64,000 nt of DNA, taken from Rapidithrix thailandica. GTDB taxonomy: Bacteria > Bacteroidota > Bacteroidia > Cytophagales > Flammeovirgaceae. Location of the stretch: contig NZ_JBDKWZ010000007.1 in assembly GCF_039710355.1 (NCBI RefSeq), positions 62,001-126,000 of the forward strand, written 5' to 3'. Positions within the stretch are counted from its first letter, which is position 1; every line of letters starts with the position of its first letter. Below, piece by piece: positions 26,376 to 35,530 of this stretch. Both the position numbers and the translations under genes were made by a program. A model generated the notes under the pieces. That model was given only the letters and a program-made list of their open reading frames with translations, was not told the origin of the DNA and searched no databases.

Positions 26376-27824
26376 CTAATTGACCAAGCAATTGGGTCGT
26401 AATTTTTTAAAAGCTTTTATTTCCAGCTCTGAGATTTCATTCCCTGTGAAATCTATGGTTTGCAACCTTCTTAAGCGACTTATTTCTTTCAAAGTATTCA
26501 CTTCCGTATTACTCAACCATAGTTTTTTCATATTCAAAGCATTACTAATCGGTTCCAGAGAGGATACTTGTGTATTGGAAATATCCAGGTTTTGTAACAA
26601 ACGGTGCTGATGCAAGCTACTCAAATCCGACACTTGGGTGTTTGACAGGATCAGCTCGACCAACTTTGTCATACCTTCTAAAGGTGTCAGATTATTTATT
26701 TGTGTATTGGCCAGGCTCAAATGTTGGAGCTGGGTTAAGCCCACCAAAGGGTTCGTATCTGCCACTTGGGTATTATACACTCGAAGGGTGCGTAATTCTT
26801 TCAGTGCGGCAATCGCTTCCAGAGACTTTACAGGGGTATTCGAACATTGCAACACTTTAAGTTTCGTAAGTCCCTGTAAAGGCTCCAGGCTTTCCACCTT
26901 CGTATCCGAACAATAAAGCTCCCTGAGTTCCGCATGTTCGGCCAGAGGACTCAAGTCACTTGCCTTGGTTTCGTAAATGGTAAGCTTCTTAAGTTTTCGG
27001 AGATCTTGAAGGGGGTTAAGGTCTTCCACTTGAGTGAGTGAACAATCCAAATCCTCCAGGTGAATCAAATGTTTGACCGGTTCTAAGGACTTGATTTTTG
27101 TATCCGAACAATACAATACCCTGATCTTTTTCAGGTCACGAAGAGGCCCCAGGTCTGAAATATGCGAATAATTCAAATACAGCATTTCCAAATTTTTGAG
27201 CTTGGCGATCGGCTCCAACGTTGACAATGCATACGAATTAATGTCTTGGCCATAGCATACCAGCTTGCGCAATTCATAAATTCTATTCAAAACCAAAAGG
27301 CCCGGCTCATCGCCTTCTATACGGGCAGCTTTCTTGAATATATTTTTCCACTCTGGGTCCAGGCTTTTCCACCACTCCTTAGACAATACCGGGTATAACT
27401 GTACATCCGGCCGCATGGCTCTGAATTCTTCCATTTCTTCTTGAGGCACTTTGGAATAAATACAATTCACCTTTTCCAGGCTCTGCAAAGAAAGCAAAGG
27501 GGACAGGTCTGTCACAGGTGTTTTGAGCAAATTCAGCTTTTCCAGATTATCCAGTTGACTGAGGGGCTTTACATGAGTGATAGGTGCACCGGCACAATTC
27601 AACGCATTCAATTCAAAGATTTTCTCTAAATGGTTCTCTGTAATGCTATCCGGATGTACGTTGATAGCTTTCGAGAAAATGATTTTCCAAGTCTTATCCA
27701 ATTTATTCCACCACTGTATGGTCAGCGGTGAATCGGGCAGGGAATTGGAGGCAAAAACCTGGCAATAGCTACTGATTAAGGTACATCCCAGGATCAAAAA
27801 ACTTGTTCGTAAAGAAAGTTTCAT
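26376..27824 (-). CDS. Secreted leucine-rich-repeat protein with duplicated N-terminal module
   Basis: 482 residues. Signal peptide at 1-25 (ending near VFAS). A short module, PLTIQWWNKLDKTWKIIF..., occurs at about 32-75 and again, as SKEWWKSLDPEWKNIFKKA, at about 147-190; each is followed by LRRs. The second run has about a dozen 22-24-residue repeats of the type LxxLxCSxTxVxSLEPLxxLxxL, the regular SDS22/internalin-like kind, to about residue 470. Such domains bind proteins; no enzyme domain or T9SS sorting tail is present. Its ligand is unknown. It converges on the tamB-like gene with 29 bp between stops. Confidence 0.8.
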   Translation of the reverse strand: MKLSLRTSFLILGCTLISSYCQVFASNSLPDSPLTIQWWNKLDKTWKIIFSKAINVHPDSITENHLEKIFELNALNCAGAPITHVKPLSQLDNLEKLNLLKTPVTDLSPLLSLQSLEKVNCIYSKVPQEEMEEFRAMRPDVQLYPVLSKEWWKSLDPEWKNIFKKAARIEGDEPGLLVLNRIYELRKLVCYGQDINSYALSTLEPIAKLKNLEMLYLNYSHISDLGPLRDLKKIRVLYCSDTKIKSLEPVKHLIHLEDLDCSLTQVEDLNPLQDLRKLKKLTIYETKASDLSPLAEHAELRELYCSDTKVESLEPLQGLTKLKVLQCSNTPVKSLEAIAALKELRTLRVYNTQVADTNPLVGLTQLQHLSLANTQINNLTPLEGMTKLVELILSNTQVSDLSSLHQHRLLQNLDISNTQVSSLEPISNALNMKKLWLSNTEVNTLKEISRLRRLQTIDFTGNEISELEIKAFKKLRPNCLVN

Positions 27825-27975
27825 AAAGATTTATGATTCATTCGAAAATATTTTTTAGGAGCAGAAAAAGTACAGTGTTACCTTCGCACTGATTTATAAA
27901 AAAATGCACAAGGAATTTTGTAAGTAAAAACAAATTTTCAATAATTGTATTATTTCTTGAAAGCATTTTTTTTTA

Positions 27976-28003
27976 TTTGCACAAGCATTTGACTATATAT
28001 TTG
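27976..28003 (+). promoter_or_regulatory. Putative promoter of holA
   Basis: TTTG (27976-27979), 16-bp gap, TATATTTG (27996-28003), 31 bp before the holA ATG. The -7 box is exact; the spacing is slightly short of the usual 17-23. Confidence 0.45.
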
Positions 28004-28034
28004 GCCAGGATAAAGGAGAAGAAAATTTTTTCAT

Positions 28035-29054
28035 ATGCCGCAAACCCCAGATAAGGTACTAGAAGCACTCAAAAATAATCAATACTCACCCGTGTATTTC
28101 TTACATGGGGAGGAACCCTATTATATTGATGCGATTGCCGAGTACATTGAACAACACGCTTTAACCGATACGGAACGGGGGTTTAACCAGACAGTTATGT
28201 ATGGGAAAGAGGTAAACATGCGCAACATTCTGGAGAGTGCCCGCAGGTTTCCGATGATGGCACAACGGCAAGTGATCCTGGTGAAAGAGGCTCAGGAAAT
28301 TCAGGATATCAACCGCAAAGAGGTACAAGCCAATTTGGGAAACTACTGCAAAAGCCCTGTCCCTTCTACCGTGTTGGTTTTTGCCTATAAACACAAAAAA
28401 CTGGATGGCCGGACCGAATTAGCCAAAACTTTAGATAAATATGCCATTTTAGTAGATTCTAAAAAAATCTATGAAAATAAAGTACCGGATTGGATCAAAC
28501 AGTACTGCAAGGATAAAAAGCATAAAATCACTGAAAAAGCAGTGAAAATGCTTACCGAATACATTGGCAATGATCTGGCCCGGACGGCCAATGAGATCGA
28601 TAAAATGCTGTTGAACTACGAAGGGCAAGTAGAAATCGATGATTCGATGGTGGCCAAACACGTAGGTATTAGCAAAGAATACAATATCTTCGAATTGCAA
28701 ACGGCTATCGCCAAAAAAGATGTGTTCAAAGCCAATCGCATCATTAAGTATTTTGAAAAAAATCCTCGCAACAACCCGATCATTCCCATCATCTCCTTAC
28801 TGTATGCTTATTTTTCAAAAGTCCTGTTGGTGCACCACAACCGCAGTTTGGACAAGCATGCCCTGGCCAAGGCAATTAATGTAAATCCATACTTTCTTCA
28901 AGAGTACATTACTGCCAGCCAAAACTACTCCCTGCACAAAACCATACTGATTGTCAACTATTTGCACCAAGCTGATTTACAATCCAAAGGTGTTAATTCT
29001 TTGGCCTCCGAGAGTCATATTTTAAAAGAGTTAATTTACCGTATTCTCCATTAA
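28035..29054 (+). CDS. holA: DNA polymerase III subunit delta
   Basis: 339 residues, usual length. The clamp-loader delta subunit opens the beta clamp. The N-terminal part has PVYFLHGEEPYYIDAIAEYI, the degenerate nucleotide-binding site without a working P-loop, then LESARRFPMMAQRQVILVKEAQ, and the C-terminal collar helices with LTEYIGNDLARTANEIDKML and SLLYAYFSKVLLVHH, typical of HolA. Cytoplasmic, essential. ATG at 28035 fits the conserved start; promoter boxes lie just upstream. Confidence 0.94.
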   Translation: MPQTPDKVLEALKNNQYSPVYFLHGEEPYYIDAIAEYIEQHALTDTERGFNQTVMYGKEVNMRNILESARRFPMMAQRQVILVKEAQEIQDINRKEVQANLGNYCKSPVPSTVLVFAYKHKKLDGRTELAKTLDKYAILVDSKKIYENKVPDWIKQYCKDKKHKITEKAVKMLTEYIGNDLARTANEIDKMLLNYEGQVEIDDSMVAKHVGISKEYNIFELQTAIAKKDVFKANRIIKYFEKNPRNNPIIPIISLLYAYFSKVLLVHHNRSLDKHALAKAINVNPYFLQEYITASQNYSLHKTILIVNYLHQADLQSKGVNSLASESHILKELIYRILH

Positions 29055-29102
29055 GGAAGGAATTCAAAGTATACCCTTTCCCCCAAAAAATCCAACCGGA
29101 GG

Positions 29103-29408
29103 CTAAAGAGTGCTGTCTATTTTTTCTAATGAATTCACCGAATATGCCACCGGAGCATCTGAAAATAAGACTTTCGTAGCTTTCCAGGTACCTCTGAAAA
29201 AATCCGACTGGCGATAACGTTGTAGCGCATCATCATTACACCATTTACTGTAGGACATTAATACATTCGGCTGGTCAATGTCCTGTAACAACTCTAAATA
29301 TTCACAGCCCGGAAAGGCCCTGATTTTATGCTTTACACTCTCGAAAAGCTCCATAAATGCTGGCACTTTTTCTTCCGTAAAGGACATACGTACAATCCTG
29401 GTTAACAT
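29103..29408 (-). CDS. Antibiotic biosynthesis monooxygenase (ABM) domain protein
   Basis: 101 residues, a single ABM ferredoxin-like fold. IVRMSFTEEKVPAFMELFESV, then FPGCEYLELLQDIDQPNVLMSYSKW and DDALQRYRQSDFF, follow the family pattern. Such small dimeric proteins include quinol and haem monooxygenases as well as non-enzymatic members, so no reaction can be assigned. Cytoplasmic. It stands alone between holA and a T9SS cargo gene. Confidence 0.8.
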   Translation of the reverse strand: MLTRIVRMSFTEEKVPAFMELFESVKHKIRAFPGCEYLELLQDIDQPNVLMSYSKWCNDDALQRYRQSDFFRGTWKATKVLFSDAPVAYSVNSLEKIDSTL

Positions 29409-29729
29409 AGAGGCAATTATTTTGTTTCCGGTAGAAACCGGTTTATTGATGAATATTTGAAAATCAAGCAGATAAGTACTGGTTAATATCTGTTAAAGAT
29501 AAATAGATTTTGCCATTCTCAAGCCTTTCTCTCTTGCTTAATATGTACTGTTTTTAGTATTTTCAAATATTAGAATTACAATACATACCTAAAATAAGCG
29601 AAACAATACCCTCTATTTTAATAAACTCCTTCTTTTTTAAATAGCTCAAACGAATACACTTCACTTTGGCCGCCGGTCAAGTACTCACTCTTTCACGCGA
29701 CATTTCATACGACTCAAGATTTCAAAACC
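29409..29729. other. Intergenic region between divergent genes
   Basis: 321 bp, AT-rich, between the ABM gene (minus) and the T9SS cargo gene (plus). It must contain promoters for both but no exact TTTG/TAnnTTTG pair was found on either strand, and no RNA or repeat was recognised. Confidence 0.45.
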
Positions 29730-30911
29730 ATGAAAATACGTATCACTACCCTAGTAGCTTTATTAAGTTATTTCCCTTTATTGTTATGGGCTCAATGTAT
29801 CAGTATACAAAACGGCTCCTGGAATAGTCCTTCTATTTGGACAAATTGTGATGGGGGAATTCCGGATGAAAACAGCGAGGTCATTATCTATCATACCATT
29901 AGCTACCCTTCCAGTTTTACCTTGTCGCCATCCGGTACCCTCGCCATCCATGCTCCAGGCTCTTTAAGTTTTTCCTCTTTATTCCCTCCAACTTTTACAA
30001 ACAATGGCCAGGTTATCTTAAACGGAGGTGAACTCTCCGTACCAACTTTGGCAAACAACAATAGCATTCTTCTGAATAATGCTTCCTCCGTTTCCAGCAC
30101 TACATTGAACAATATAGGAAATATTTCCATCAACGATGGGTCAGAATTGAAAGCAAGTTTGGAAATGAATTCTCTTGGCGGCACCTTATCACTGGATGGA
30201 GGGATCGTAAACGCCCCGGGTATTTTTACCATGGAAGCGGGAACAGTTACGGGACAGGGGATTTTTAACTGTGGCCTATCCAGTGTCAGCATTTCCACCG
30301 TCAACGATGAATTTATCCTGTTATCTACCTGCACGGAATTAAACAACCTGTTGCCTATCGAATTGGTAACTTTTGATGCCAAACGGAAACAAGGAACCGT
30401 CCATATTTTCTGGACTACTGCCTCTGAAACAAATAATAACGCCTTTGTTCTTGAGCGCTCCCCAGACGGATTAAATTTCATGGCTCTTCACAAACAAGCC
30501 GGGGCGGGTACCAGCCATGAAGAGCATCACTATTCATTTACTGATCAGGCTCCCCTTCCAGGAATTAACTATTACCGGTTAAGACAAAGAGATTTTGATG
30601 GAAATACCTCTGTCTCCCCTGTTATCGCGGTGAACCACAAAACCTCCACCTTAAAAGCCAAAATTTTTCCGAACCCTCTCTCATCCGGCAACTCTTTAAA
30701 TATCCGGTTAGAGGTAGCAGTACTCCAAGAAGAGGTTCAAGTCTTTATCTTTAATTCATCGGGTAAGAGACTCTTTCAAAAAACATACTCCCCAAACAAT
30801 ACTCCACACCTCCAAATAGACCTCCCTTCCCTAAAACTGGACAAGGGGATTTACTTGTTGAAAATCATTCATTCTTCCGCTTCTTTTACAGAAAGGGTGT
30901 TGATTTATTGA
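29730..30911 (+). CDS. Secreted protein with T9SS type A sorting domain
   Basis: 393 residues. Signal peptide at 1-21 ending LLLWAQ. Residues about 22-205 are Ser/Asn/Gly-rich, with repeating short strands (NNGQVILNGGELSVPTL, NIGNISINDGSEL), suggesting a right-handed beta-helix or similar adhesin-like region; two Cys pairs may form disulfides. A fibronectin-like domain follows: LLPIELVTFDAKRKQGTVHIFWTT ... NNAFVLERSPDG. The C-terminal 80 residues are the T9SS sorting domain (IFPNP ... KGIYLLKI ... RVLIY). It is exported across the outer membrane and cleaved or attached by the T9SS. Function is unknown. Confidence 0.85.
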   Translation: MKIRITTLVALLSYFPLLLWAQCISIQNGSWNSPSIWTNCDGGIPDENSEVIIYHTISYPSSFTLSPSGTLAIHAPGSLSFSSLFPPTFTNNGQVILNGGELSVPTLANNNSILLNNASSVSSTTLNNIGNISINDGSELKASLEMNSLGGTLSLDGGIVNAPGIFTMEAGTVTGQGIFNCGLSSVSISTVNDEFILLSTCTELNNLLPIELVTFDAKRKQGTVHIFWTTASETNNNAFVLERSPDGLNFMALHKQAGAGTSHEEHHYSFTDQAPLPGINYYRLRQRDFDGNTSVSPVIAVNHKTSTLKAKIFPNPLSSGNSLNIRLEVAVLQEEVQVFIFNSSGKRLFQKTYSPNNTPHLQIDLPSLKLDKGIYLLKIIHSSASFTERVLIY

Positions 30912-30921
30912 AGTTATGGAG

Positions 30922-30957
30922 AAAAAACGCCTTGCCGGCATTCACCGGCAAGACGCA
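30922..30957 (-). terminator. Terminator of icmF (bidirectional hairpin)
   Basis: CTTGCCGG (30931-30938) pairs with CCGGCAAG (30945-30952), extended by GC at the ends, with an A-run at 30922-30927, which is the T-run on the minus strand. It lies 24 bp after the icmF stop and also follows the T9SS gene. Confidence 0.8.
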
Positions 30958-30980
30958 TTCATTATCATCTTAAAAGGCTA

Positions 30981-33900
30981 CTACATACTTCTCCGGTACT
31001 GCCCTCCTACTTCAAATAATGCATGGGTAATTTGTCCCAATGAGCAATATTTGGTTGCTTCCATCAAGGCAGCAAAGGTATTTTCATGACGGAGAGCGGC
31101 CTGCTTCAACTCTTGCAAGGCCAATGTGGCTTTGTCGTGATTTCGCTTTTGCAAATGTCCTAACGTATCAATTTGCTCTTTTTTCTCTTCAACGGTAGAG
31201 CGAATTACTTCTTGAGGAATCACAGTAGGAGATCCTTCGGAAGACAAATAGGTGTTCACTCCGACAATAGGCAGTTTCCCGTTGTGTTTCAAGGTTTCGT
31301 AATAAATTGATTCCTCTTGGATTTTGGTTCTTTGGTACATCGTTTCCATCGCACCGATCACCCCTCCCCGTTCATTGATCCGGTCAAATTCCATCAATAC
31401 GGCCTCTTCTACCAAATCGGTTAACTCTTCAATGATAAATGCCCCTTGAATAGGGTTTTCGTTGGTAGCTAAACCCAGCTCTTTATTGATGATCATTTGG
31501 ATGGCTACCGCCCTGCGCACCGATTCCTCCGTAGGGGTGGTGATTGCTTCATCATAGGCATTGGTATGCAAGGAGTTACAATTGTCATAAATGGCATAAA
31601 GCGCTTGCAAGGTGGTACGAATATCATTAAAAGCAATCTCTTGGGCATGTAAAGAGCGTCCGGAAGTTTGGATATGGTATTTGAGCTTTTGCGAACGTTC
31701 ATTAGCTCCGTATTTTTCGCGCATCGCCTTGGCCCATATTCTCCGGGCCACCCGGCCAATCACTGCATACTCGGGATCCAGACCATTGGAAAAGAAGAAG
31801 GAGAAATTGGGCGCAAAATCGTTAATGTCCATTCCCCGGCTGAGGTAGTATTCCACGAAAGTGAAACCATTACTCAAGGTAAGCGCCAATTGTGTAATCG
31901 GATTTGCCCCTGCCTCGGCAATATGATAGCCGGAAATGGATACACTGTAAAAATTCTTTACCTGATGATTGATAAAGTATTGTTGCATATCTCCCATCAA
32001 ATGCAAAGAAAATTCGGTGGAAAAAATGCACGTATTCTGCGCCTGATCTTCCTTCAGAATATCGGCTTGTACCGTACCCCTCACTTTGCGAAGTGTGTCG
32101 GCTTTGATTTTTTCATATACCTCCTTCGGCAACACTTGATCTCCCGTGACTCCTAATAGCATCAATCCCAACCCGTCATGACTTTCGGGCAGATCTTTAT
32201 TATACTTCGGTTGGCTTGCTTCGTCTTTGAAAATTTTCTTGATTTTCTTCCTCACTTCTTCTTGCAGGCCCTTCTCCTTGATATACAGCTCACATTGCTG
32301 GTCAATCGCAGCATTCATAAAAAAAGCCGTAATGGCTGCCGCCGGGCCATTAATGGTCATCGAAACGGAAGTCTTCGGATCGGCCAGGTTAAAACCTGAA
32401 TAAAGTTTTTTCGCATCGTCCAGGCAACAAACACTTACCCCGGAGTTTCCGATTTTTCCATAGATATCCGGCCGGTAATCGGGGTCTTCTCCGTACAAGG
32501 TTACTGAGTCAAAGGCCGTAGAAAGCCGGGCCGCCGGTTGATTCAAAGACAGATAATGAAATCGCTTGTTTGTCCGCTCGGGATTGCCCTCTCCGGCAAA
32601 CATCCGGGTGGGGTCTTCCCCCTGCCGCTTGAAAGGAAATACTCCGGCCGAATAAGGGAACTCTCCCGGCACATTTTCTTGCAAGCTCCAACGGAGAATA
32701 TCCCCCCATCCTTTATATCTTGGCAGGGCAATTTTAGGCACTTGTGTATGCGAAAGGGATTCAATATACGTGTCAACTTTAATCTCTTTTCCCCGAACGG
32801 TATACACATACTGTTCTCTTTTGTAATTTTCAACTTTTTCCGGCCATTGGTTAAGCAAGCGCTTGTTACTGCCGTCCAGTTGTTCTAAAGTTTCTTCATA
32901 TTTTGCTTCCAGGAGTTTTGCCGGTTCCTCGTCTTCCGGTTTTTTAAACAAGTTCATGCTCTTGTGCAGCCCGTACAAATGATCGGCAATGTCCGCCTGT
33001 TGATCCACCCATTGATCGTACCTGCGAATCGCCTCGGATATTTCGGCCAGGTAACGGGTGCGTTGAGGTGGGATGATATAATGCTTTTGAGAAGCCTCAT
33101 TCACTTTATGATAATGCGAAGACCAAGCTAATTGAAAGCGCTCATTCAACAGATCGATGATCGCCCGGTACAAGGTATTCATCCCCGGATCGTTGAACTG
33201 CGAAGCAATGGTACCATAAATCGGCAAGCTTTCCGGTTCGCTGTCCCACAGTTGATGATTTCTGGCGTATTGTTTCCGTACATCCCGCACAGCATCCATC
33301 GCTCCACGCTTGTCAAACTTATTGATCGCAATGATATCGGCATAGTCCAGCATATCAATCTTTTCCAATTGAGTGGCCGCACCGTATTCCGGAGTCATTA
33401 CATATAATGAGGCATCGGAATGATCGATGATTTCCGTATCCGATTGGCCGATGCCGGAAGTTTCCAGGATGATAAGGTCAAACTGAGCCGCTTTTAAAAT
33501 GTCCAACGTATCCTGAATATATTTGGATAAAGCCAAATTGGATTGCCGGGTGGCCAAAGAGCGCATATATATCCGGTCATTGGCAATGGCATTCATCCGG
33601 ATACGGTCACCGAGCAAGGCCCCACCAGTCCTTCGTTTAGATGGGTCCACCGAAACAATGGCGAGTTTTTTATCTTCGAAGTCCAGCAAAAACCTCCGCA
33701 CCAGTTCATCAATCAAACTGGATTTACCGGCTCCACCCGTACCCGTAATACCCAAGACCGGTACTTGTTGGGTGACATGCATTTCCTGAATGGCTTTAAG
33801 AATGGTCTGGGCCATTTCCGGATGGTTTTCCACCGCTGAAATTAGTTTGGCCAATTCCGGAGCTTTTTTGGCTTTCAGCCCTTTTACTTCTCCGTTAAGA

Positions 33901-34343
33901 GAGGCCCCGGTAGGAAAATCACATTGAGACAACATATCGTTGATCATTCCTTGAAGCCCCAAAGCCCGGCCATCATCCGGAGAATAAATCCGGGTAATGC
34001 CATATTGATGTAATTCTTCGATTTCCGTAGGCAGAATCGTACCTCCCCCTCCACCAAACAATTTGATATGCCCGCAACCCCGCTCATTGAGCAAGTCATA
34101 CATATATTTAAAAAACTCGATATGCCCTCCCTGGTATGAAGTAATAGCAATGGCTTGCACATCTTCCTGAACCGCACAGTCTACAATTTCATTGACAGAG
34201 CGGTTGTGGCCCAGGTGAATCACCTCAGCCCCCGAGCTCTGCATAATCCTGCGCATGATATTAATGGCCGCATCATGACCGTCAAATAACGAAGCGGCCG
34301 TTACAATCCGGATTTTATGCTTTGCCTGATAAATTTTTCCCAT
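30981..34343 (-). CDS. icmF: Fused isobutyryl-CoA mutase (IcmF)
   Basis: 1120 residues, the IcmF length. Order: B12-binding domain (1-140) with the cobalt-ligand His in LFDGHDAAI (about 23); MeaB-type GTPase chaperone (about 190-430) with P-loop GTGGAGKSS (201-209), SVDPSKRRTGGALLGDR and NKFDKRG; large mutase domain (about 520-1110). In the mutase core GVFPFKRQ puts Phe where methylmalonyl-CoA mutase has Tyr, the known IcmF mark for isobutyryl/n-butyryl-CoA or similar substrates. It rearranges the carbon skeleton with adenosylcobalamin, and its GTPase guards cofactor loading. The substrate preference is an inference from these residues. Single-gene unit. Confidence 0.92.
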   Translation of the reverse strand: MGKIYQAKHKIRIVTAASLFDGHDAAINIMRRIMQSSGAEVIHLGHNRSVNEIVDCAVQEDVQAIAITSYQGGHIEFFKYMYDLLNERGCGHIKLFGGGGGTILPTEIEELHQYGITRIYSPDDGRALGLQGMINDMLSQCDFPTGASLNGEVKGLKAKKAPELAKLISAVENHPEMAQTILKAIQEMHVTQQVPVLGITGTGGAGKSSLIDELVRRFLLDFEDKKLAIVSVDPSKRRTGGALLGDRIRMNAIANDRIYMRSLATRQSNLALSKYIQDTLDILKAAQFDLIILETSGIGQSDTEIIDHSDASLYVMTPEYGAATQLEKIDMLDYADIIAINKFDKRGAMDAVRDVRKQYARNHQLWDSEPESLPIYGTIASQFNDPGMNTLYRAIIDLLNERFQLAWSSHYHKVNEASQKHYIIPPQRTRYLAEISEAIRRYDQWVDQQADIADHLYGLHKSMNLFKKPEDEEPAKLLEAKYEETLEQLDGSNKRLLNQWPEKVENYKREQYVYTVRGKEIKVDTYIESLSHTQVPKIALPRYKGWGDILRWSLQENVPGEFPYSAGVFPFKRQGEDPTRMFAGEGNPERTNKRFHYLSLNQPAARLSTAFDSVTLYGEDPDYRPDIYGKIGNSGVSVCCLDDAKKLYSGFNLADPKTSVSMTINGPAAAITAFFMNAAIDQQCELYIKEKGLQEEVRKKIKKIFKDEASQPKYNKDLPESHDGLGLMLLGVTGDQVLPKEVYEKIKADTLRKVRGTVQADILKEDQAQNTCIFSTEFSLHLMGDMQQYFINHQVKNFYSVSISGYHIAEAGANPITQLALTLSNGFTFVEYYLSRGMDINDFAPNFSFFFSNGLDPEYAVIGRVARRIWAKAMREKYGANERSQKLKYHIQTSGRSLHAQEIAFNDIRTTLQALYAIYDNCNSLHTNAYDEAITTPTEESVRRAVAIQMIINKELGLATNENPIQGAFIIEELTDLVEEAVLMEFDRINERGGVIGAMETMYQRTKIQEESIYYETLKHNGKLPIVGVNTYLSSEGSPTVIPQEVIRSTVEEKKEQIDTLGHLQKRNHDKATLALQELKQAALRHENTFAALMEATKYCSLGQITHALFEVGGQYRRSM

Positions 34344-34656
34344 TTTGTTTATGTGTTTTTTAAAGGTTAATTTTTAAGGTAAAAGGAGTTTGTAATATGT
34401 TGTTAGTGGTTGTAATTAAGCGATAGCGCTTATTTTTCGCCCAATGGATTGGTACTTGGTTAATTTTATCAGTTATTTATTTTCCCAATTACTATTTCCA
34501 AATTTAACTAAACTCAATTTGTTTGCGAATAGTAGCCCCCGAATCTTTAATTTTGCGCGATAATAAGATGGGCTATCTTTTTGAAAATATGTGAAGCAAT
34601 CCATTCACTTTCTGACAGAGGGATAGCCTAGAGGGGTATCATAATCAATAATTACA
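34344..34656. other. Intergenic region between icmF and thyA
   Basis: 313 bp between divergent genes. It contains a perfect TAAGCG-ATAG-CGCTTA inverted repeat (34417-34432) followed by TTTTT, of unknown role, and the thyA promoter at 34522-34555. Nothing else was recognised. Confidence 0.55.
34522..34555 (+). promoter_or_regulatory. Bacteroidota-type promoter of thyA
   Basis: TTTG (34522-34525), 22-bp gap, TAATTTTG (34548-34555): an exact -33/-7 pair. Expected transcription start near 34562, about 95 nt before the ATG. Confidence 0.55.
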
Positions 34657-35451
34657 ATGAAACAATATTTAGATCTACTGGAACGGGTTTTAGAGGAAGG
34701 CGTAAAAAAAGAAGACCGTACGGGAACCGGTACCATCAGTATATTCGGTCATCAAATGCGCTTTGACCTGGAAAAAGGCTTTCCTTGCCTAACGACTAAA
34801 AAACTTCATTTGCGCTCGATCATTCACGAGTTGTTGTGGTTTATCAGTGGGGATACCAATATCAAATACTTAAAAGAAAACAAAGTACGGATATGGGACG
34901 AATGGGCTGATGAACATGGAGACTTGGGACCGGTGTACGGCTACCAATGGCGCTCCTGGCCTACGCCTGACGGACGAAAAGTTGACCAACTCAGTCAACT
35001 CATCGAGCAAATCAAAGTCAACCCCAATTCCCGGAGGCTCCTTATCAGCGCCTGGAATGTAGCGGATGTAGACAGAATGGCTTTGCCTCCCTGTCATACC
35101 ATGTTTCAATTTTATGTAGCAGAGGGAAAGCTTTCCTGCCAATTGTACCAACGGAGTGCAGACGTATTTCTCGGAGTACCCTTTAACATTGCCTCTTATG
35201 CCTTACTGACCATGATGATGGCCCAGGTATGCGGACTTAAGCCCGGAGATTTTGTCCACACCTTCGGAGACACTCATTTGTATCTGAATCATTTGGAACA
35301 AGCGCGGTTACAATTGAGCCGGGAGCCTAAAGAATTGCCTCAAATGCGCATCAACCCGGAGGTCACTTCTTTATTTGATTTTAAATTTGAAGATTTTGAG
35401 TTAATCAACTACGCTCCTCATCCACATATTAAAGCGGAAGTTTCTGTTTAA
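34657..35451 (+). CDS. thyA: Thymidylate synthase
   Basis: 264 residues, E. coli ThyA length. It methylates dUMP to dTMP with methylene-tetrahydrofolate. DRTGTGTISIFGHQMRFDL is the phosphate loop, LPPCHTMFQFYV holds the catalytic Cys, and YQRSADVFLGVPFNIASYA the dUMP-binding Arg-Ser-Asp and Asn. The C-terminus ends IKAEVSV, close to the usual IKAPVAI. First gene of a plus-strand run with the DUF3137-type protein, rbfA and a membrane protein. No dihydrofolate reductase gene is next to it within the window. Confidence 0.97.
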   Translation: MKQYLDLLERVLEEGVKKEDRTGTGTISIFGHQMRFDLEKGFPCLTTKKLHLRSIIHELLWFISGDTNIKYLKENKVRIWDEWADEHGDLGPVYGYQWRSWPTPDGRKVDQLSQLIEQIKVNPNSRRLLISAWNVADVDRMALPPCHTMFQFYVAEGKLSCQLYQRSADVFLGVPFNIASYALLTMMMAQVCGLKPGDFVHTFGDTHLYLNHLEQARLQLSREPKELPQMRINPEVTSLFDFKFEDFELINYAPHPHIKAEVSV

Positions 35452-35530
35452 TCTACGGAGGAGAGAAGTCCAGTAGATGGCTCTGCCGGAGCAAAAAGAT
35501 TACACTCATTGCCCAAGCTAGCAAACTTTC

